A DNA stretch of 64,000 nucleotides from Stackebrandtia albiflava. GTDB taxonomy: Bacteria; Actinomycetota; Actinomycetes; Mycobacteriales; Micromonosporaceae. This document shows positions 36,821 through 44,376 of this stretch, piece after piece; position 1 is the stretch's first letter, and each line of letters begins with the position of its first letter. Made by a program: the position numbers and the translations under genes. Under the pieces are notes generated by a model. It was given only the letters and a program-made list of their open reading frames with translations, searched no databases and was not told the origin of the DNA. The stretch lies in the NCBI RefSeq assembly GCF_007994225.1, contig NZ_VLLL01000006.1, positions 1,178,001 to 1,242,000 of the forward strand, in the 5' to 3' direction.

Positions 36821-36834
36821 CTGTACTAGTGCAG
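36821..36834. promoter_or_regulatory. Operator-like palindrome, site 2
   Basis: CTGTACTAGTGCAG, the reverse complement of site 1, ends eight bases before the regulator's ATG and lies just downstream of a TTGCTG-18-TACGCT promoter candidate (36780-36809). Binding here would repress the regulator gene itself. Confidence 0.6.
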
Positions 36835-36842
36835 GAGTCGGC

Positions 36843-37772
36843 ATGGAGCCACCGCCGTACCGGCGCATCGCCGCCGAGATCGCCCGCCGGGTCGCCGAGG
36901 GCGAGCTACGACCCGGCGACCGCGTCCCGTCCGTCCGGCGGATCGCCACCGAGTGGGGCGTCGCCATGGCGACCGCGACCCGGGTACTGCAGGCGTTGCG
37001 CGACGACGGGGTCGTCCGCACGGTCCCCCGGGTCGGTACCGTCGTCGCCGAACCCGCGCGGCGGCGCAGTGTGACACCCCGCCCGGCTCCGCCACCGAGG
37101 GACACGTCCGACCGGGACCGCGTCGTGCGGGCCGCCGTGGACATCGCCGACTCGGAGGGATGGGAGGCAGTGTCGATGCGCACGTTGGCGGCCCACCTCG
37201 GAATGGCCACCATGTCGCTGTACCGGCACGTCGGTAACAAGGACGACCTGCTGCTCCAGATGATCGACCACTGCTTCGCCGACTTCGCCGCACCCGTGCC
37301 GCCGCCCCGGGACTGGCGGGCGGGGCTGGTCGCGGCGGCACACCGGCTGTGGGGACTGTTCCGGGACCACCCGTGGCTGGCCTCGGTCGTGACGCTGAGC
37401 CGCGTGCAGTCGGTGCCGAACCTGTTCGGCTACACCGAGCAGGTCATGCGGGCACTCCATGAGACCACACTGGACTCCGACACCAAGCTGCTGGTCCACC
37501 TGACCGTCTACGGCTACGTCAGCGGACTCGCCGGAAGCCGGGAGGCCGAGGCCCGGGCCGAGGACGTCACGGGAGTCGACGGCGACGAGTGGATGGCAGT
37601 GCAGGAGCCCGCGATGGAGGCGCTGCTGACGTCCGGCCGGTTCCCCTGCTTCACGGAGGTCGTCGGCGGACTCGACGGCGGCTACGACCACGACCTGGAC
37701 CGGATGTTCTCACTCGGCCTGGAGTCGATGCTCGACGGGATGGCCGCCCGGCTGCCCGGACTCCACCGCTGA
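36843..37772 (+). CDS. GntR-TetR fusion transcriptional regulator
   Basis: 309 residues. An N-terminal GntR winged helix (about 1-70: YRRIAAEIARRVAEGELRPG and DRVPSVRRIATEWGVAMAT) is joined by a Pro-rich linker to a TetR domain. The TetR helix-turn-helix (about 100-150) reads SMRTLAAHLGMATMSLYRHV, and a TetR_C_1-type ligand-binding region (about 165-300) follows. Such double-DNA-binding fusions occur in actinomycetes. It is divergent from the monooxygenase-thiolase operon, and two identical inverted sites lie in the gap, so local repression relieved by a small ligand is the natural model. The ATG start is close behind operator site 2. Confidence 0.88.
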   Translation: MEPPPYRRIAAEIARRVAEGELRPGDRVPSVRRIATEWGVAMATATRVLQALRDDGVVRTVPRVGTVVAEPARRRSVTPRPAPPPRDTSDRDRVVRAAVDIADSEGWEAVSMRTLAAHLGMATMSLYRHVGNKDDLLLQMIDHCFADFAAPVPPPRDWRAGLVAAAHRLWGLFRDHPWLASVVTLSRVQSVPNLFGYTEQVMRALHETTLDSDTKLLVHLTVYGYVSGLAGSREAEARAEDVTGVDGDEWMAVQEPAMEALLTSGRFPCFTEVVGGLDGGYDHDLDRMFSLGLESMLDGMAARLPGLHR

Positions 37773-37796
37773 CGCACATCCGGCCCGACCGCCGCT

Positions 37797-37873
37797 CGCG
37801 ACGAACGAGGCCCGAGAAGCCAGCGAGACCGCGTCGGACCCGCTGTTCTGTCGCGCGACGAACGAGGCCCGAG
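37797..37873. repeat. 20-bp perfect direct repeat, two copies
   Basis: CGCGACGAACGAGGCCCGAG occurs at 37797-37816 and again at 37854-37873, start-to-start 57 bases. Both lie in the gap between the regulator gene and the cystathionine beta-synthase gene. The second copy ends ten bases before the CBS -10 box, so it spans the expected -35 position. It may be an activator site or a member of a dispersed intergenic repeat family. Confidence 0.65.
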
Positions 37874-37882
37874 GACAGCCTC

Positions 37883-37888
37883 TAAGCT
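37883..37888 (+). promoter_or_regulatory. -10 box of leaderless CBS gene
   Basis: TAAGCT ends six bases before the GTG at 37895. No Shine-Dalgarno is present. Confidence 0.45.
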
Positions 37889-37894
37889 CATACG

Positions 37895-39259
37895 GTGCGT
37901 TACTCCAACACAGTCATTGACCTGATCGGCGACACCCCACTGGTGAAGCTGAACAAGGTCACCGAGGGCATCGACGCCCTCGTCCTGGCCAAGGTCGAAT
38001 ACGTCAATCCCGGTGGCAGCGTGAAGGACCGCATCGCCACCCGGATGATCGAAGACGCCGAGGCGGCCGGTCTGCTCAGACCCGGCGGCACCATCGTCGA
38101 GCCCACCAGCGGCAACACCGGTGTCGGCCTGGCGATGGTCGCGCAGCAGAAGGGATACGACTGCGTCTTCGTCTGCCCCGACAAGGTCTCCGAGGACAAG
38201 CAGAACGTGCTGCGGGCGTACGGCGCCCGGGTCGAGGTCTGCCCGACCGCGGTCGCGCCCGAGGACCCCCGCTCGTACTACAGCGTCTCGGACCGGCTGG
38301 TCAAGGAGATCCCCGGAGCCTGGAAGCCCGACCAGTACTCCAACCCCGCCAACCCGCGTTCCCACTACGAGACCACCGGTCCGGAACTGTGGGACCAGAC
38401 CGAGGGGCGGATCACCCACTTCGTCGCCGGCGTCGGCACCGGCGGGACGATCTCCGGCACCGGCCGGTACCTGAAGGACCAGGGCGACGTCAAGGTCATC
38501 GGCGCCGACCCGGAGGGCTCGGTGTACTCCGGCGGCACCGGCCGGCCCTACCTGGTCGAGGGCGTCGGTGAGGACTTCTGGCCCGCCAACTACGACCGCG
38601 ACATCTGCGACCGGATCATCGAGGTGACCGACGCGGACTCCTTCGCCATGACCCGCCGCCTCGCCCGCGAGGAGGGGCTGCTGGTCGGCGGCTCCTGCGG
38701 CATGGCGGTCGTCGCGGCACTGGAGGTCGCGCGGGAGGCCGGACCCGACGACGTCGTCGTGGTGCTCCTGCCCGACGGCGGCCGAGGCTACCTGTCGAAG
38801 ATCTTCAACGACGGCTGGCTCACCGAGTACGGCTTCATGACCGCCGGGAACGTGGACACCACGGTCTCGGACGTGCTGGCGGGCAAGAGCAGCAGCCTGC
38901 CCGAGCTGGTCCACGTCCACCCCAACGACACCGTCCGGGACGCCATCGGCATCCTGCGCGAGTACGGGGTGTCCCAGATGCCGGTCCTGAAGGCCGAACC
39001 GCCCGTGGTGACGGGGGAGATCGCCGGGGCCGTCGCCGAACGGGACCTGTTGGACGCGTTGTTCTCCGGCGCGGCGGCGCTCCACGACCCGGTCGAGCGG
39101 CACATCGGCGCGGCGTTGCCGATGATCGGCGGCGGTGAGCCGGTCGGGCGTGCCGTCGACCTGCTGGCGAAGGACGACGCGGCGGTGGTGCTGGTGGACG
39201 GCAAGCCGCGCGGCATCGTCACCCGCCAGGACCTGCTGACCTACCTGCAGGGCCGCTGA
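37895..39259 (+). CDS. cbs: Cystathionine beta-synthase
   Basis: 454 residues. A PLP fold-type II domain (1 to about 320) has the PLP lysine in NPGGSVKDRIA (about residue 44), SGNTGVGLAM (Asn loop), the phosphate loop GVGTGGTISGTG and GGSCGMAV. Two CBS domains follow (about 330-454). It condenses serine and homocysteine to cystathionine, the first step of reverse transsulfuration. The C-terminal CBS pair distinguishes it from CysK/CysM and may bind an adenosyl ligand. Length matches mycobacterial Cbs. With the CGS/CGL gene at 55113 it makes a transsulfuration route possible. Appears to be leaderless. Confidence 0.93.
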   Translation: MRYSNTVIDLIGDTPLVKLNKVTEGIDALVLAKVEYVNPGGSVKDRIATRMIEDAEAAGLLRPGGTIVEPTSGNTGVGLAMVAQQKGYDCVFVCPDKVSEDKQNVLRAYGARVEVCPTAVAPEDPRSYYSVSDRLVKEIPGAWKPDQYSNPANPRSHYETTGPELWDQTEGRITHFVAGVGTGGTISGTGRYLKDQGDVKVIGADPEGSVYSGGTGRPYLVEGVGEDFWPANYDRDICDRIIEVTDADSFAMTRRLAREEGLLVGGSCGMAVVAALEVAREAGPDDVVVVLLPDGGRGYLSKIFNDGWLTEYGFMTAGNVDTTVSDVLAGKSSSLPELVHVHPNDTVRDAIGILREYGVSQMPVLKAEPPVVTGEIAGAVAERDLLDALFSGAAALHDPVERHIGAALPMIGGGEPVGRAVDLLAKDDAAVVLVDGKPRGIVTRQDLLTYLQGR

Positions 39260-39287
39260 CCCGCCGTCCTCGGCCGGTCGCACCCGC

Positions 39288-39333
39288 GTGACGGCTCGGC
39301 GGCCCGGTCTCGGCCGGGCCGCCCTGCCGTCAC
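39288..39333. terminator. Bidirectional terminator after CBS
   Basis: GTGACGGC (39288-39295) pairs with GCCGTCAC (39326-39333), and inside it GGCGGCCCGG pairs with CCGGGCCGCC. It covers the stop codon of the convergent minus-strand gene. Confidence 0.7.
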
Positions 39334-39917
39334 AGACGGTCGAGCCAGTCACCTTCACCGAAGGCGCGCAGGGCCGCGACGCCGGTCGCGATCGCGGCCT
39401 TGTCCCGCACCGCGACCGCCCGGTACAGCGCGAAGTACGCGGCGGTCGTCTCACCGTCGGTCCCGGCCGGCTTCCCGGACGGCGCGGGCACGACCTGGGA
39501 CGGTTCGTACGTGGTGCCGCGCCGGAACCGGGATCGCCGCACGCCGCAGAGCAGGATCGCCTTGCGCAGCAGCAGTCGCGCCTCCTCGTGCCGGCCCGCG
39601 ACGGCCGCGGCGCGTGCCAGCACGGCCACGGCCGTGGGCATCTGGTGGCAGCTCTTCGGACTGTCCAGCCACAGTTGACCGATCCGTTCACGGTCGGCGG
39701 GATCGTCGGGCAGTTCGGCCAACTCCCGCCACAGCTCGACGTGACGCCACAGGCCCGCCCGCAGCGAGTCCTCCAGCACCGCCGCGGCGGCGTCCCGGCC
39801 GCCGTCCCGTAGGGCGGTGCGGGCCAGTTCGAGCCTGGCCTCGGCGAGTCGCCGCCGGGGTTCGCCCGGTTCCGGAAGCGGAATCAGGCTGGTGTCGGTC
39901 ATCTGGTAGCCGGTCAT
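39330..39917 (-). CDS. TPR-like helical protein of unknown function
   Basis: 195 residues, no close family recognised. The sequence is helical and Ala/Leu/Arg-rich with tetratricopeptide-like pairs (RLAEARLELARTALRDGGRDAA..., VLARAAAVAGRHEEARLLLRKAI). A variable Pro/Gly/Thr linker (about residues 135-153) and one more helix pair follow. There is no signal peptide or membrane segment. Strong RBS (GGAGGGCGGAG) before ATG 39917; ATG 39902 is an alternative. The ATG overlaps the stop of the small upstream peptide gene (ATGA), so both are probably co-translated. Function unknown; a protein-interaction role is a guess from the fold. Confidence 0.6.
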   Translation of the reverse strand: MTGYQMTDTSLIPLPEPGEPRRRLAEARLELARTALRDGGRDAAAAVLEDSLRAGLWRHVELWRELAELPDDPADRERIGQLWLDSPKSCHQMPTAVAVLARAAAVAGRHEEARLLLRKAILLCGVRRSRFRRGTTYEPSQVVPAPSGKPAGTDGETTAAYFALYRAVAVRDKAAIATGVAALRAFGEGDWLDRL

Positions 39918-40093
39918 TCTCCGCCCTCCCGTGGTTGCGCGGTGAGATCGATTCGATGTGGAAGGCCCGGCCGGGGGGTTCCGGTCGTCGGGTCGATGGG
40001 CGCGGAACCGCCGTGAACGGGCTGGTCGTACCGGACGGGCGATGGCACGACCGCGTGGCCGGGTGCCGGCGGCCGGGCTCTACGGTACGGCAT
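39914..40093 (-). CDS. Small Pro-rich peptide gene upstream of TPR-like gene
   Basis: 59 residues, Pro/Arg-rich, starting MPYRRARPPAPGHAV and ending in LTAQPREGGE. GAGGA lies five bases before ATG 40093, and the stop overlaps the downstream ATG by four bases. Both support real translation. Third-position GC is lower than in neighbours, roughly 70%, and there is no Cys, signal peptide or known family. It may be a leader peptide that couples translation of the TPR-like gene, or a spurious frame. Confidence 0.35.
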   Translation of the reverse strand: MPYRRARPPAPGHAVVPSPVRYDQPVHGGSAPIDPTTGTPRPGLPHRIDLTAQPREGGE

Positions 40094-40117
40094 ATCGTCC
40101 TCAATGGGTTGAACCAT

Positions 40118-40309
40118 CCGGCGCCCGGTGGCCCGGTCGGGGGCTTCTGCATTACAGACAGGTTCGGGACGCCGGGAGGTAATCGTCCGAACCGGTGGTG
40201 TATCCCGGCTGAACAGTCGTTGACCGGTCGGGTGCCGCCCGCCGTGGGCACGCGGGAATCCGCGTTCATCGATGTATCGGGAATCGCCGGGCCGCCCGCC
40301 GGCCGCCCG
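40118..40309. other. Gap without a recognised gene
   Basis: About 190 bases between the peptide and kinase genes. It is lower in GC around 40150-40200 and presumably holds the promoter of the peptide-TPR pair, but no convincing -35/-10 pair or hairpin was found. Confidence 0.3.
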
Positions 40310-40843
40310 TCACGGGTGGACGACCGCCTCGGCCAACCGGGAGGACAACGCCGCCGCGGTCTGTTGCGCCGTCTCCCCGGTGGAGTCCCACCACAACCCC
40401 CACCGTGGTGTCTCCTCGCGCAACGCCGACATCAGCAGTTCCGGCGTGATCCGGTCGGTGTACCCGGTCTTGTCGCGGGCCGTCTCTCGCGCGACCACGG
40501 TGGCGTGGTCCGGGTCGAGCACGATGAGGTGGACCGGGCCGGCGGCCATCTCCAGCACGTCCGGCAGGGTTGCGCCGAAGATGTTGTCGGTGAAGACCGC
40601 GTCGAAACCCGCGTCCCGGTACACCCGCGCCACCGCCAGGCTCCCCCGGTACCGCAGGTACAACTGCTCGGTCGCGCCGGGCGGCGGTGGGACGTCGTAG
40701 GGAATCTCCCCCGAGACCACGAAACGGTGCACCGCGTCGCCGTCGACGTGTACCGCCCGGGGAAGCAGCCCCGCCAGCGCACGCCCCACCGTCGTCTTGC
40801 CCGCCGCCTGTACGCCCGTGATGATGATCAACCGTCCGGTCAC
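40310..40843 (-). CDS. Small P-loop kinase (AAA_33 / CPT-like)
   Basis: 177 residues. Walker A is ITGVQAAGKTTVGRAL (residues 7-22). HVDGDAVHRFVVSG is the usual acceptor loop. The lid region (DKTGYTDRITPELLMSAL) contains RD/Arg residues. Belongs to the group of small nucleoside/antibiotic kinases that includes chloramphenicol 3-O-phosphotransferase and zeta toxin-like enzymes. ATP-dependent phosphorylation of a small molecule is probable, with target unknown. No antitoxin gene is adjacent, which argues against a zeta-type toxin. Upstream of it, on the same strand, is the NmrA-type reductase. Confidence 0.8.
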   Translation of the reverse strand: MTGRLIIITGVQAAGKTTVGRALAGLLPRAVHVDGDAVHRFVVSGEIPYDVPPPPGATEQLYLRYRGSLAVARVYRDAGFDAVFTDNIFGATLPDVLEMAAGPVHLIVLDPDHATVVARETARDKTGYTDRITPELLMSALREETPRWGLWWDSTGETAQQTAAALSSRLAEAVVHP

Positions 40844-40883
40844 CGCTAGACCATACGAGAACGGTGACCGGACGGGCCAACCG

Positions 40884-41705
40884 TTATCCGGTGAACGCCG
40901 CGGCGTGACGCGCCGCCCAGTCGGCGAACCGGTTCGCGGGCCGCCCCGTCACCCGCGCGACCGTGGGGGACACCGTGTACGCCTCCGGTGGCGGATCGGC
41001 GTGCCAACCCACCACGAACTCGGCGTTCTCGCGGTCCACGCCCTCGTCCAGCAACCGTCGCAGCGCCTGTCCCCGGTCGAGTTCGACGAATCGGATCGGC
41101 CGACCGACCGCCTCACTCAGGATCCGCACCCTGTCGGGGACGGTCAACGGCTCCGGACCGGTCATCGTGTACCGCCTGCCGTGGTGCCCCGGTTCGGTCA
41201 GCGCCTTCGCCGCGACGGCCGCGATGTCGGCCTCGTCGATCACCGCGCTGCGCACCTCGGGGAACGCCTCACGTACCGTGCCGTCCCGCCGGACCGAATC
41301 CGCCCAGGTCAACGCGTTCGACATGAACTCCTGCGGTTGCAGCATCGTCCACTCCATACCGGACGCCTCCACCGCGGCCTCGACGCCGCCGGAGAAGCCG
41401 CTCCACAGCACCGTCACACGCTCCACCCCGGAACGCTCCGCGAGCGCCGCGATCTCGGGGCCGGTCCGCAGGGGAGTGCCCTCCTCGCCCGAGAGCGTGA
41501 TCAGGTGCAGCGCGGTCACGCCGTCGAACGCGGCGGCCAGGCCGTCCGGCCGGGTCAGGTCGCCGCCGACCACCTCCACCCCCTCGGGTGGCACCGCGCG
41601 GGACGGGTCGCGGGTGAGTGCCCGAACCCGTCGCCCCTCGGCGGCCAGCCGTGCCACCAGTTCCCGCCCCACGTTGCCGGTCGCCCCGGCCACCAGAATC
41701 GTCAT
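40884..41705 (-). CDS. NmrA-family NAD(P)-binding oxidoreductase
   Basis: 273 residues of the atypical SDR group. Rossmann motif ILVAGATGNVGRELVARLA (residues 3-21). GGDLTRPDGLAAAFDGV is the typical NmrA continuation, and YTMTGPEPLTVPDRVRILSEAVG is a family hallmark. The catalytic YxxxK is absent, as in NmrA proteins, so it may be a redox sensor or a quinone/NADPH-linked reductase (QOR2-like). ATG 41705 has GGAGG upstream. Divergent from the ABM monooxygenase gene at 41853. Confidence 0.88.
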   Translation of the reverse strand: MTILVAGATGNVGRELVARLAAEGRRVRALTRDPSRAVPPEGVEVVGGDLTRPDGLAAAFDGVTALHLITLSGEEGTPLRTGPEIAALAERSGVERVTVLWSGFSGGVEAAVEASGMEWTMLQPQEFMSNALTWADSVRRDGTVREAFPEVRSAVIDEADIAAVAAKALTEPGHHGRRYTMTGPEPLTVPDRVRILSEAVGRPIRFVELDRGQALRRLLDEGVDRENAEFVVGWHADPPPEAYTVSPTVARVTGRPANRFADWAARHAAAFTG

Positions 41706-41852
41706 CTCGACCTCCGAATCTCGTCCCGGCGTCCGCCGGTGACTCCACCATGCGGGCGGGGGGTTCCGGTCGGGTTCCGGTCCGGCACCCGGATCCGGCC
41801 CACCGCGCCCGGCGTGTGGCAGGCTGAGGTCACCATCGTGGAAGGGCATCCG

Positions 41853-42179
41853 ATGATCTTCATCGTCGTCAAGTTCACCGTCCGCCCGGAGTTCCGGGAC
41901 CAGTGGCTGGACCGGCTGTCCGGCTTCACCGAGGCGACCCGCCGGGAGCCGGGCAACCTGTGGTTCGAGTGGTCTCGCAGCGTCGACGACCCGGACAGGT
42001 TCGTGCTCCTGGAGGCGTTCCACGAGGACGCGGCGGCGGCGCACGTCGAATCCGACCACTTCGCCGAGGCGATGCGGATCATGCCGACGATGCTGGCCGA
42101 GACGCCCGACATCGTGAACGTGACGACACCCGGCGAGGGCTGGTCGAAGATGGCGGAGTTGACGGTGACGCCCGGTTAG
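41853..42179 (+). CDS. ABM-family (antibiotic biosynthesis monooxygenase-like) protein
   Basis: 108 residues, one ABM (dimeric alpha-beta barrel) domain: MIFIVVKFTVRPEFRDQWLDRLSGFTEATRREPG, then FEWSRSVDDPDRFVLLEAF, the classic Glu/Phe pattern (about residues 35-60). Members oxidise quinones or polyketides or act as small quinol monooxygenases (YgiN). Start ATG 41853 after GGAAGG. Divergent from NmrA, which often partners with YgiN-like proteins in quinone metabolism, so a shared redox role is plausible. The flanking EamA gene starts 72 bases later. Confidence 0.88.
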   Translation: MIFIVVKFTVRPEFRDQWLDRLSGFTEATRREPGNLWFEWSRSVDDPDRFVLLEAFHEDAAAAHVESDHFAEAMRIMPTMLAETPDIVNVTTPGEGWSKMAELTVTPG

Positions 42180-42251
42180 CGGCGGCCGGTGGGCGTGACA
42201 CCCGGCGGGAACGGGTAGGCACAGGCATCCCGACGACGAGACGGAGGTGCC

Positions 42252-43082
42252 ATGGCCGTCGGACTGGCGTTGGCCTCGGCGGCCGTGTACGGGCTCGTCG
42301 ACTTCTTCTCGGGCGTGCTGTCGCGGCGGGCGAGCCCCGCGTTCATCGCGGTCGTCGGTCAGGGCGGCGCCTTCGCGGTGGGGTGCCTCGTCGCGCTGCT
42401 CCTACCGGCCACCGAGGTGGGATGGCCCGACCTGGCCTGGGGTGTCGCGTCCGGGATCGGATCCGGCTTCGGGATGCTGTTCCTGATGCGCGGGACCCGC
42501 CGGGGCGCGGTGAGTGTGGTGGTCGCGTTGAGCGCCGTCGGCGGAATCACGCTTCCGGTGCTGGCCGGTGTCCTGCTGCTGGGTGACCGTCCCTCGATCA
42601 CCGCGTGGCTGGGCATCCTCGCCGCCCTGCCGGCACTGTGGCTGGTGTCCCGGACCGGCGACGACCCCGCCGGCGCGGCCGGCGTCCCCGACGCACTCGT
42701 CGCGGCGGCCGCCTTCGCCCTGCAGTACTTCGCGTTGGCGCAGGCCGACGCCGCCGCCGGCCTGTGGCCGGTGGTGGTGGGAAGACTGGCGGCCGCGGTG
42801 GCACTGACCCCGACCCTGCGTTCCGTCCGCGCCGACGGCGGTGCCGACCGCGTGACCGCACTGTGGGCGGTCCTGGTGGGCGTGGGAGCGGCCGTCGGAC
42901 TGGCCCTGTACATGGTGGCGAGCCAGGTGGGCATGCTGTCGATCGTGGTGGTGCTCGCGTCGCTGTACCCGGTGCTTCCGGTGCTTTTGGGCGTGGTGGT
43001 CCTGCGGGAGCGGCTGCGCTGGCCGCAACGGCTGGGCCTGGTGGCGGCCCTCGCCGCGACGGTGTTGCTCGGCCTCGGGTGA
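42252..43082 (+). CDS. EamA (DMT) family transporter
   Basis: 276 residues with ten predicted helices in two EamA repeats. The first repeat has SAAVYGLVDFFSGVLSRRASP and the second has LQYFALAQADAAAGLWPVVV and PVLLGVVVLRERLRW (the conserved E-R-L-R-W-Q end). Drug/metabolite transporter exporting small molecules by proton exchange; substrate unknown. RBS GGAGGTGCC directly before ATG. It faces the P450 gene with only seven bases between stop codons and no obvious hairpin. Confidence 0.88.
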   Translation: MAVGLALASAAVYGLVDFFSGVLSRRASPAFIAVVGQGGAFAVGCLVALLLPATEVGWPDLAWGVASGIGSGFGMLFLMRGTRRGAVSVVVALSAVGGITLPVLAGVLLLGDRPSITAWLGILAALPALWLVSRTGDDPAGAAGVPDALVAAAAFALQYFALAQADAAAGLWPVVVGRLAAAVALTPTLRSVRADGGADRVTALWAVLVGVGAAVGLALYMVASQVGMLSIVVVLASLYPVLPVLLGVVVLRERLRWPQRLGLVAALAATVLLGLG

Positions 43083-43089
43083 CTGCCGG

Positions 43090-44376
43090 TCAGCCGAGCC
43101 GGGCCGGCGGCCGGATCCGGCGGCGGTCGCCCGGCGCCGGCAGGTGGAGCCGTCGTCCCGGCGCACCGGCACGGCCGAGGTCCCTGCGGTCGAACTCCAC
43201 CGGCAAGGCGGTGAGGCCCCGCAGTACGAAGTTCTCCCGGTACGTGACCGGACCCGCCAGCCGCCCGCCCATGCGCGCCAGCGCGGTGAAGGCGATCCTG
43301 CCCTCCATCCTGGCCAGCGCGGCACCGACGCAGAAGTGCGGCCCGTAACCGAAACCCAGTGTCGGGCGGGCGGCTCGCCGGATGTCGAGCCGGTGCGGTT
43401 CCGGGACGCGCCTCGGATCGTGGTTGGCGGCGGCGATCATCACCGTCACCGGTTCCCCCGCCGGTGCGATCAGGTCACCGACGACGGTGTCACGCTGCGG
43501 AACCCGGAACGCGACCTGCGCGGGACCGTCGAAACGCAACAACTCCTCGACGGCGTTGCCGACGACGTCGGGTCGTTCGGTCAGCAGCCGCAACTGGCCG
43601 GGGTGCCGCAACAACGCGAGGTAGCCGTTGCCGATCAGGTTGGCGACGGTCTCGTGACCGGCGCTCATGATCAACGTGCACAGGCCGGGGAGCCTCGCCA
43701 CCGGCAGCTCCGGGTCGGCGGCCAGCGCCGATATGAGGTCGTCGGCGGGTCGTCGCCGCCGGAACCTCGCGAGTTCCCGGAAGTACGCGAACGCGGACTC
43801 CCGGGCGTCGTCGCGCGCGTCGCGTTGCGTGGGCGTCAACAGGACGTCGGGGTCCAGGCCGCGTGCCAGCGCCTCGGTCCAGCCGCGCAGCATCGCGTGG
43901 TCACCCTCGGGCAGGCCGAGCAGTTCACCGATCACGGCCAGCGGCAACCTGAACGCGAACTCCGACATGAGTTCCACCCTGCCGTGCAGCGGCGCCAGCA
44001 GATCGGTGACGTGATGGCGTACCCGCGCCTCCAGTCTGGCGACCACGCGGGGTGTGAACGCGCCGGTCACGACACGGCGAAGCCGGTCGTGCTGCGGCGG
44101 ATTCATGAACAGGAACGACAGCGCGGGCGTGTGCCTGACGAGGCGGCGCACGTCGGTGGTCAACTGCCGCATCCCACCGGTGTGCACGTGCGGGTCGCGA
44201 AGCAGCGCCGCCGACTCCTCGTAACCCACGGTGTACAGCCATCCGCCCGGAGCCCGGCCGACCGGCCCCTTCTCGTGCAGCCGCCGGTAATGCGGGTAGG
44301 GGTCGCGGACGAACCCCGGATCGAACGGGTCGAACGGCAGGCTCTCCCGGTACCCCGGCTCGCAGGTGACGGTCAT
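43090..44376 (-). CDS. Cytochrome P450
   Basis: 428 residues, soluble bacterial P450. I-helix LIMSAGHETVANLI with the (A/G)-G-x-(D/E)-T proton-relay motif, ExxR in VEELLR, and heme-binding FGYGPHFCVGAALARME with the Cys ligand (about residue 355). Hydroxylation or oxidative coupling of a small molecule, probably with a ferredoxin encoded elsewhere. It begins four bases inside the end of the SDR gene (ATGA), so the two are coupled. A basic C-terminal extension of about 30 residues follows the usual end. The neighbours suggest a tailoring function in a biosynthetic locus, unproven. Confidence 0.93.
   Translation of the reverse strand: MTVTCEPGYRESLPFDPFDPGFVRDPYPHYRRLHEKGPVGRAPGGWLYTVGYEESAALLRDPHVHTGGMRQLTTDVRRLVRHTPALSFLFMNPPQHDRLRRVVTGAFTPRVVARLEARVRHHVTDLLAPLHGRVELMSEFAFRLPLAVIGELLGLPEGDHAMLRGWTEALARGLDPDVLLTPTQRDARDDARESAFAYFRELARFRRRRPADDLISALAADPELPVARLPGLCTLIMSAGHETVANLIGNGYLALLRHPGQLRLLTERPDVVGNAVEELLRFDGPAQVAFRVPQRDTVVGDLIAPAGEPVTVMIAAANHDPRRVPEPHRLDIRRAARPTLGFGYGPHFCVGAALARMEGRIAFTALARMGGRLAGPVTYRENFVLRGLTALPVEFDRRDLGRAGAPGRRLHLPAPGDRRRIRPPARLG

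Noticed and set aside
40310-40843. Zeta-type toxin
   Set aside because: Walker A and size fit, but there is no adjacent epsilon antitoxin, and the sequence is closer to small-molecule kinases.
40797-41852. Long plus-strand frame leading into the ABM gene
   Set aside because: Antisense to the NmrA-type gene; the ABM domain starts at ATG 41853 with its own RBS.
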